Part shown: positions 14,323 to 20,248 of the stretch, piece after piece
Numbering within the stretch: position 1 is the first letter of the stretch
How the letters are laid out: every line of letters begins with the position of its first letter
Origin: CAVBBU01 sp963593765
Lineage (GTDB): Bacteria; Bacillota; Clostridia; Lachnospirales; Lachnospiraceae
Direction: 5' to 3'
NCBI GenBank assembly: GCA_963593765.1
Contig: CAVBBU010000030.1
Location: 1-20,248 of the forward strand
Length of the DNA stretch: 20,248 bases
Position numbers and translations under genes: made by a program
Notes under the pieces: model-generated
Databases searched by the model: none
Seen by the model: the letters and a program-made list of their open reading frames with translations, nothing else
What the model was told of the DNA's origin: nothing

Positions 14323-15603
14323 CTATTTATTCCTCCCCGGAAGACTAGTATCCGGTGCTATAAATACTGTCCTTAGCTTCGATACTCTAAATCTCTGACT
14401 TTTATAAAGTCCATAATATCCAGAGAGCGTAAAGCTAACTGCTATAGCTAGTGCATAGTAAGGCATACCGCCATATCCAAATAAATCAAATGCTATCAGT
14501 ATAGATGCAACTGGGCAGTTAGTAACTCCTACAAAAAGTGCAACCATACCACAGGCAGTATATATTGCACTATCAAGTCCAAGCAACCTTGCAAATGCTC
14601 CGCCAAGGCAGGCACCTATGCAAAAGGTAGGAACTATCTCTCCGCCCTTAAAGCCTGCACCAAGCGCTATAGCAGTAAAAAGTATCTTTAATAAAAATGC
14701 ATGGTATGCTATATCACCCTCCATAGCTCTTTCTACTAAAGGAAAGCCACCACCATTATAATCAAAGTTTCCCTCTATAAATGTTAGTGTTATAAATATT
14801 ATACTTCCTGCTATAATCCTAATATATGTATTTGGGAAAAATTTTTTATATATATTTTCCGCTTTATGCATAGTAATGCAAAATAATATGCTTACAGCTG
14901 CTGCAATTATTCCAAGTAATATTACAAGGGCTGCCGACCTTATGTCTAAGGTATATATTCCACTTACAGGAAAGCTCTCCTTAGCTACTCCCATATATCC
15001 TGCTACAGCTGTTCCTACAAATGAAGCTACTATGCAAGGTATAAGTGCAGAATAAAGCATAACTCCAACGCTTATTACCTCCATGGAAAATACTGCTGCA
15101 GCAAGCGGTGTTCCAAAAAGTGCACTAAAGCATGCACTCATTCCGCACATTATGGCTATCTTTTTATCGGAGCTGCTTAGCCTTATAAGCCTTGCAAAAA
15201 AGTTTCCTATACTTCCGCCAAGCTGAAGTGCTGCTCCCTCTCTTCCGGATGAGCCTCCTACTATATGAGTTAAAAATGTCGAGATAAATATAAGCGGTGC
15301 TGTCTTAATAGTTATATCGCTATCTGCACTGATAGATTCTATAACCAGATTAGTTCCCTTGTGCTTTTCCTCATGAAGCAGCTTATATAAGAAAACTATT
15401 GCTATTCCAGATAATGGCATAAAAAGCACTGCCATGTGGTTATTTGTCCAAACCGAGGTAGCAAATGCTATAGATTTAGAAAAGCAGGCACCTACGGTGC
15501 CTACCACTAACCCGATTATACTAGAAAGTATCATCCATTTTATAAAATATATTATATTACTTTTCCACCAGCTATCATTTTCATGAAGCCGCTCTAAATT
15601 CAT
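14323..15603 (-). CDS. CLC-family anion transporter, resembling the fluoride/proton (CLC-F) branch
   Basis: A membrane protein of 426 aa with about ten or more hydrophobic segments and the CLC fold. The conserved GREGAALQ (residues 120-127) holds the gating glutamate E122. GGEIVP (320-325) and TNCPVAS (361-367) resemble the GGEVTP and TNTPLA motifs of CLC-F fluoride exporters more than the chloride-type GGIFAP. The short length and the NLVIESI segment (85-91) agree. Canonical chloride-type GSGIP is absent. The substrate is therefore probably fluoride, but GREGA and GGEIV are variants and no fluoride riboswitch is seen upstream. I prefer the ATG at 15603, preceded by TAAGGTGA that overlaps the ilvA stop codon. 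An in-frame GTG at 15612 would add three residues. Confidence 0.88.
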   Translation of the reverse strand: MNLERLHENDSWWKSNIIYFIKWMILSSIIGLVVGTVGACFSKSIAFATSVWTNNHMAVLFMPLSGIAIVFLYKLLHEEKHKGTNLVIESISADSDITIKTAPLIFISTFLTHIVGGSSGREGAALQLGGSIGNFFARLIRLSSSDKKIAIMCGMSACFSALFGTPLAAAVFSMEVISVGVMLYSALIPCIVASFVGTAVAGYMGVAKESFPVSGIYTLDIRSAALVILLGIIAAAVSILFCITMHKAENIYKKFFPNTYIRIIAGSIIFITLTFIEGNFDYNGGGFPLVERAMEGDIAYHAFLLKILFTAIALGAGFKGGEIVPTFCIGACLGGAFARLLGLDSAIYTACGMVALFVGVTNCPVASILIAFDLFGYGGMPYYALAIAVSFTLSGYYGLYKSQRFRVSKLRTVFIAPDTSLPGRNK

Positions 15604-15613
15604 AGCTTTCACC

Positions 15614-16852
15614 TTACATACCGTCCTGAAGGTTGCCCTTTCTTCTAACTAGTCTAGTTCTGTAGCCTTCTTTTTTGAGTCTTTCTACTATATCATTTTT
15701 ATGCTCTGTTCCAAATGCCTCTACAGTAATTCTTAGCTCAACTGCTGCATTACGATTAATGCTGACGAACTGGTTATGCTCTAGCTTTATAACATTAGCC
15801 TTTTCCTCTGCAAGTATGCCAGATACCTTAGCAAGCTCACCTGGCTTATCCGGAAGAAGAACAGATACAGTAAATACTCTGTCTCTTTCTATAAGTCCAT
15901 GCTGAATTATAGATGACATAGTGATAACGTCCATATTGCCGCCGCTAAGAATAGAAACTATCTTCTTTCCCGAAACATTAAGATGCTTAAGTGCTGCAAC
16001 TGTAAGAAGACCAGAGTTTTCTACTATCATCTTGTGATTTTCTACCATATCAAGGAAAGCAACTATAAGCTCGCCATCCTCTATAGTTATAATGCTGTCT
16101 ATATTTTCCTTTATATAAGGAAATACTAGCTCGCCCGGCTTTTTAACTGCTGTACCGTCTGCTATAGTATCTGCAGAAGGAAGCTCTACTACATGTCCTG
16201 CCTCAAGTGATGCCTTCATACATGCAGCACCAAGTGGCTCTACACCTATTACCTTAATCTTAGGATTAAGCATCTTAGCAAGTGTAGATACTCCGCAGCA
16301 CAGTCCGCCTCCACCTATAGGAACAAGTATGTAGTCAACAGTAGGAAGCTCCTTGATAATCTCCATAGCTATAGAGCCCTGTCCTGTAGCAACATCTAGG
16401 TCATCAAACGGATGAACAAATGTAGCTCCTGTTTCACTGGCTATTTTATATGCATTTGCACATGCATCATCAAATACATCTCCCTCTATAACAACCTCTG
16501 CGCCATAGCCTCTTGTTCTATTTATCTTCATAAGCGGAGTTACTGTAGGCATACAAACTGTTGCCTTAACTCCTGCTAGCTTAGCTGCATATGCAACTCC
16601 CTGTGCGTGGTTTCCTGCAGATGCTGTAATTAGTCCATGACTTTTTTCTTCGTCTGTAAGCGTATGTATCTTGTAATATGCACCTCTTACCTTATATGCA
16701 CCTGTATATTGCATATTCTCCGGTTTAAAATAAACCTTATTACCAGACTGGTTAGAAAAAAATTCGCTATATACAAGCTTGGTTTCCTGTGTAACCTCTT
16801 TTACTATCTCACTAGCCTCTTCAAATTTTTCAAGCGTTAATTTATCTGTCAT
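15614..16852 (-). CDS. ilvA: Threonine ammonia-lyase (threonine dehydratase), single ACT domain
   Basis: A PLP enzyme that deaminates L-threonine to 2-oxobutanoate and ammonia, the first step towards isoleucine or a catabolic route to propionate. In 412 aa it shows the PLP lysine in TGAYKVRGA (K54), SAGNHAQG (78-85), the phosphate-binding GGGG (180-183) and SGGN (303-306). One C-terminal ACT domain at about 325-400 (VSVLLPDKPGELAKV) suggests effector binding. The single ACT and the short length fit the TdcB/IlvA one-ACT class rather than the long two-ACT biosynthetic form. The start is uncertain: ATG at 16852 lies one base after the ftsY stop codon, whereas GTG at 16861 would overlap ftsY by 8 bp. 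Both share the GGGAAGG upstream. Confidence 0.94.
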   Translation of the reverse strand: MTDKLTLEKFEEASEIVKEVTQETKLVYSEFFSNQSGNKVYFKPENMQYTGAYKVRGAYYKIHTLTDEEKSHGLITASAGNHAQGVAYAAKLAGVKATVCMPTVTPLMKINRTRGYGAEVVIEGDVFDDACANAYKIASETGATFVHPFDDLDVATGQGSIAMEIIKELPTVDYILVPIGGGGLCCGVSTLAKMLNPKIKVIGVEPLGAACMKASLEAGHVVELPSADTIADGTAVKKPGELVFPYIKENIDSIITIEDGELIVAFLDMVENHKMIVENSGLLTVAALKHLNVSGKKIVSILSGGNMDVITMSSIIQHGLIERDRVFTVSVLLPDKPGELAKVSGILAEEKANVIKLEHNQFVSINRNAAVELRITVEAFGTEHKNDIVERLKKEGYRTRLVRRKGNLQDGM

Positions 16853-16853
16853 A

Positions 16854-17819
16854 TCAATCACTACCTTCCCTTGTATTAAATAATGCCTCTACAAATTCTC
16901 TTGCATTAAACTTTTGCATATCCTCTATATGCTCGCCAACTCCTATATATTTAACAGGTATGCCTAGCTCTGCCTGTATGGCTATAGCTATACCACCCTT
17001 TGCTGTTCCATCCATCTTAGTAAGTATAATGCCTGTAATATCTGCTACCTCGCTAAACTGTCTTGCCTGCTCTAGTGCATTCTGTCCTGTTGTAGCATCA
17101 AGAACAACTAAGGTTTCTCTAAGCGTATCCGGAAGCTCTCTATCTATAACTCTATTAATCTTTTTTAGCTCCTCCATAAGATTTTTCTTATTATGGAGTC
17201 TTCCTGCTGTATCGCATATAAGTACATCTACGCCTCTTGCTCTTGCCGCACTGCATGCATCATATACAACCGCTGCCGGATCTGAGCCCTCGCTTTGTGC
17301 TATAAGCTCAACCTCTGCCCTATCTGTCCATGTTCTTAGCTGGTCTATAGCAGCTGCTCTAAAGGTATCTGCTGCCGCAACTAAAACCTTGCGTCCATTT
17401 TTCTTAAGCTGAGAGGCTATCTTTCCTACCGAGGTTGTCTTTCCTACACCATTGACACCTATCATAAGCAAAACGGATTTTTGATTTTCGTAGTCATATG
17501 CCGCATCGCCAAGATCCATTTTCTTTATGATTGAATCTATAAGCAGCTGCCTGCAATCGGCTCTGGATCTTATATGCTCGCTATCAACCCTTTCTCTAAC
17601 ATCCTCTATTATAGACTCTGTAGCTCTAACGCCTATGTCGCCCATAATAAGGATTTCTTCAAGCTCCTCATAAAATTCCTCGTCTATGTCTCCGTGACCT
17701 ATAAATATATCGTCAAGTCCGGTTACTACAGCCTGCCTAGTTTTAGAAAGTCCTTCTACAAGTCTTTTAAAAAAGCCCTTTTTTGTTTCCTCTGTTTTTA
17801 CTTCTGTATTATCTTCCAT
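16854..17819 (-). CDS. ftsY: Signal recognition particle receptor FtsY
   Basis: The SRP receptor GTPase, which docks SRP-ribosome complexes at the membrane for co-translational insertion. In 321 aa it has a short acidic and basic N-terminus, an N domain (about 15-95) and the NG GTPase: P-loop GVNGVGKTT (121-129), DTFRAAA (151-157), DTAGR (203-207) and TKMDGTAKGG (267-276). The long acidic A domain of E. coli FtsY is missing, as usual in Gram-positives. The start has AAGGA with normal spacing, 11 bp after the smc stop codon. It is probably co-transcribed with smc, ilvA and the transporter gene. Confidence 0.97.
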   Translation of the reverse strand: MEDNTEVKTEETKKGFFKRLVEGLSKTRQAVVTGLDDIFIGHGDIDEEFYEELEEILIMGDIGVRATESIIEDVRERVDSEHIRSRADCRQLLIDSIIKKMDLGDAAYDYENQKSVLLMIGVNGVGKTTSVGKIASQLKKNGRKVLVAAADTFRAAAIDQLRTWTDRAEVELIAQSEGSDPAAVVYDACSAARARGVDVLICDTAGRLHNKKNLMEELKKINRVIDRELPDTLRETLVVLDATTGQNALEQARQFSEVADITGIILTKMDGTAKGGIAIAIQAELGIPVKYIGVGEHIEDMQKFNAREFVEALFNTREGSD

Positions 17820-17830
17820 ATTAATCCTTA

Positions 17831-20248
17831 TTAATTATCTAGCTGGTCCTCTATAAGATTTACAGAAACCAGTGTAGATACACCCTTTTCCTGCATTGTA
17901 ATTCCATAAAGCCTATCTGCCGCTACCATAGTTCCTCTTCTGTGTGTAATAACTATAAACTGAGTATTCTTAGTTAGCTTGTGCAGATAATTAGCAAATC
18001 TGTCTACATTTGAATCGTCAAGTGCTGCCTCTATCTCATCAAGAAGTGCAAAAGGTGACGGCTTAAGATTCTGTATTGCAAAAAGAAGTGATATAGCAGT
18101 AAGCGCCTTCTCTCCGCCTGATAGCTGCATCATATTTTGAAGCTTCTTGCCAGGTGGCTGAGATATGATATGTATTCCTGCCTCAAGTATATCCGTATCC
18201 TCATCAAGCTCTAGCTTACCTGTTCCGCCTCCAAATAGTGCCTTAAATACCTTGTCAAATTCCTTTCCTATGGCAGCAAACTGTTCCTCAAACTGCTTAC
18301 GCATGCTTACGTCAAGTTCTTCAATAATCTTAGTAAGCGAGCCCTCTGCTTCAACTATATCATCATGCTGAGTTTTTAAGAACTCATACCTTTCAGATAC
18401 TTCCTTGTAGTCATCTATAGCATTTACATTTATATTGCCAAGTGCCTTAATGCTTGTCTTTAGCTCTGATATATTTCTTCTTATATCCGCAGCATCATTT
18501 AAGCTTTCATCTCTTAGCTCTGTAGCTGTTTCTAATGTAAGCTCATATTCACTCCACATATAGGTAACATGGCCATCGAGCTTTTCGGTGCATTTTTCCT
18601 TTTTACTAGAAAGTCTAAACTGCTCCTTATCTAGCTCAGAAAGTCTGCTTGCAATCTCATCTCTCTTATCAAAGAACTGCTTTTGCTCGTCTGCCTTTGA
18701 AGCCTTCTTTTCTACAGATTCAGAAACGATAAGCTCAAGTCCCTTTATCCTCTCTGCTATATCCTGTATCTTGGCTTCATCCTCTGCTATCCTAGTATTC
18801 TTATCATCTATGCTTTCCTTGCTTTGCGAAATACCACTACTAAGCTCGCTAAGTTCCTCATTAAATCTATTAACCTCGCTATTAATTCTGTTAAGATTTT
18901 CTTCTATATATGCAAGCTTTTGCTTAGCAGCTGCAGTATCAAGCTGCACCTGCGATAGATTATTAGAATACCTTTCTCTGTTTGTTCTAGCCTCTTCTAT
19001 CTTTGCTGTATTTTCAGTTATAGCTGCCTGAGTATCAGTATTCTTTTGATCAAGAGCCAAAACCTCAGAGCCTATATTTGATTTATTTGTATTAATTTCA
19101 TTTATCTGCTCTTCTAGCTGTGCATGCTCCAAATCAAAATCGCCAGAGGATCTGTCTATCTCTGCCCTACGCTCATTTAGCTTATCAATATTAACCTGAA
19201 TAGTATTTTGCTCTATCAGTGCTTCCTGCTTTTTAGCTCTCTTTTTCTCTTGCTCGCTAGTCTTTTCAGACTTTATGGCATTATTCTTATCAAGCTCTGC
19301 CTGAACAGAATCTGACTTTTCCTGAATCTTAAGAAGCTGCTCCTCTAATTCCTCTATCTCTCTTTTACGTCCAAGAAGATTACTTGTATTTTTAAATGCA
19401 CCACCGCTTATAGATCCCCTTGGATTAAGATACTCTCCCTCCTTGGTTACTATATGATACTCGTATTTATTTTTTCTTTCTATAGCTATAGCGTGGTCTA
19501 TAGTATCTACAACCAAGGTCTTACCAAGAAGCGAATTAACAACTCCCCTGTAGCTTTCATCTGTCTTTACTAGCTCACTAGCAATAGCTATAAAGCCCTC
19601 TTCATTTTTTACAGCCTCTATACTTATATTGTCCTTATTACCTACACTTGTAATAGGGAGAAATGTTACCCTACCGAATTTATTTTTCTTAAGATATTCT
19701 ATAAGCTGCTTTGCTGTTTCCTCTGAGTCTGTAACAACATTTTGTATTCTTCCGCCAAGCGCTGTTTCTATCGCTGTTTCATATTCCTTATCTACAGATA
19801 TAAGGTCAGCTATTACTCCATGGATGCCATTAACTCTATCTCTGGATTCCATTACCTTTTTAATGCTATTGCCATAGCCATCATATCTTTCAGCTATATT
19901 TTTTAATGACTCAAGCTTCGCAAACTTGGCCTGATAATCCGACTGAGTATCTGAAAGAAGCTTATTAAGCCTTGCAGCTTCTTCATTAATTTTTTTAAGC
20001 TCCTCATCAAGGCTATTAATGGCGTTGTCAATGTCCTCTATATTTTTTACTATCTCTGTTAGCTTATTATTTTCTATATTAAGCTGCTCGTCAAAGGTTG
20101 CCTCGTCTGACTTTATCTTAAGAAGCTTTTGAGCTACCTCAGATTTTCTAACCTGAATCTGCTCTAGCATAGCCTCATATCTTTGATCCTTAGCGGTAAG
20201 GTCTGCCTTTTCATTAAGTATAGCTATAAGCATAGCCTTATCATCTTC
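17831..20248 (-). CDS. smc: Chromosome segregation protein SMC (5' end outside window)
   Basis: The reading frame is open to the window edge, so the last 805 residues are present and the N-terminal Walker A head and much of the first coil are missing (about 380 residues compared with typical 1180-aa SMC). The visible order is the end of the first coiled coil, a hinge domain (about residues 115-285 from the first internal Met, with GVIADLI and FLPIT), a long second coiled coil (about 290-630), and the C-terminal head with signature LSGGEK (704-709) and Walker B ALLDEIEAALD. SMC dimerises at the hinge and with ScpA/ScpB compacts and separates chromosomes in an ATP-dependent way. ftsY follows 11 bp later. 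Confidence 0.97.
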   Translation of the reverse strand, partial: EDDKAMLIAILNEKADLTAKDQRYEAMLEQIQVRKSEVAQKLLKIKSDEATFDEQLNIENNKLTEIVKNIEDIDNAINSLDEELKKINEEAARLNKLLSDTQSDYQAKFAKLESLKNIAERYDGYGNSIKKVMESRDRVNGIHGVIADLISVDKEYETAIETALGGRIQNVVTDSEETAKQLIEYLKKNKFGRVTFLPITSVGNKDNISIEAVKNEEGFIAIASELVKTDESYRGVVNSLLGKTLVVDTIDHAIAIERKNKYEYHIVTKEGEYLNPRGSISGGAFKNTSNLLGRKREIEELEEQLLKIQEKSDSVQAELDKNNAIKSEKTSEQEKKRAKKQEALIEQNTIQVNIDKLNERRAEIDRSSGDFDLEHAQLEEQINEINTNKSNIGSEVLALDQKNTDTQAAITENTAKIEEARTNRERYSNNLSQVQLDTAAAKQKLAYIEENLNRINSEVNRFNEELSELSSGISQSKESIDDKNTRIAEDEAKIQDIAERIKGLELIVSESVEKKASKADEQKQFFDKRDEIASRLSELDKEQFRLSSKKEKCTEKLDGHVTYMWSEYELTLETATELRDESLNDAADIRRNISELKTSIKALGNINVNAIDDYKEVSERYEFLKTQHDDIVEAEGSLTKIIEELDVSMRKQFEEQFAAIGKEFDKVFKALFGGGTGKLELDEDTDILEAGIHIISQPPGKKLQNMMQLSGGEKALTAISLLFAIQNLKPSPFALLDEIEAALDDSNVDRFANYLHKLTKNTQFIVITHRRGTMVAADRLYGITMQEKGVSTLVSVNLIEDQLDN

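Noticed and set aside
1..20248. CRISPR arrays, tRNA or rRNA genes, insertion sequences, attachment sites
   Set aside because: I saw no regularly spaced direct repeats, no tRNA-like cloverleaf, no transposase or integrase motifs and no flanking target duplications around the surface locus.

Overview
The window looks like chromosome from a moderately AT-rich, Gram-positive anaerobe, most likely class Clostridia and a Lachnospiraceae- or Anaerovoracaceae-like host of a mucosal surface. This is inferred from strong GGAGG ribosome sites, sigma-A promoters, the infC-rpmI-rplT order with a Firmicute-type leader, the smc-ftsY-ilvA order, and very large secreted proteins with InlB/MucBP-like repeats and aromatic GW/YY wall-binding repeats. 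No species is claimed. Every protein gene is on the minus strand, so transcription runs from high to low coordinates.

The housekeeping half (about 12,300-20,248) begins with the 3' part of smc, cut by the window edge. It is followed almost without gaps by ftsY (SRP receptor), ilvA (threonine ammonia-lyase with one ACT domain), a short CLC-family anion transporter resembling the fluoride-type branch, and maf (nucleotide pyrophosphatase). A second transcription unit starts at a clear extended -10 promoter behind maf. It has a leader of about 155 nt with an attenuator-like terminator and a competing long-range pairing, then infC (best start ATT), rpmI and rplT, and ends in an intrinsic terminator at 12,296-12,324.

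The accessory half (1-12,295) holds three secreted cell-surface proteins of 550, 1867 and 1476 aa in one direction with no obvious terminators between them. The first is made almost wholly of wall-binding repeats. The other two are multidomain paralogues with the same C-terminal architecture: an unnamed domain of about 230 aa, a helical coil, a Gly/Ser linker and wall-binding repeats. The 1867-aa protein also carries an N-terminal beta-helix. The likely promoter of the locus has a run of eight G within its 18-bp -35/-10 spacer. A change of one G would change the spacer length, so this is a strong candidate for an ON/OFF (phase-variable) switch of the whole surface locus, and it is the most interesting signal here.

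Downstream of the locus (1-255) there is no convincing gene. It contains a perfect 15-bp hairpin and, at the very edge, a set of nested complementary segments ending in a T6 run that could be the 3' part of an unassigned structured RNA on the plus strand.
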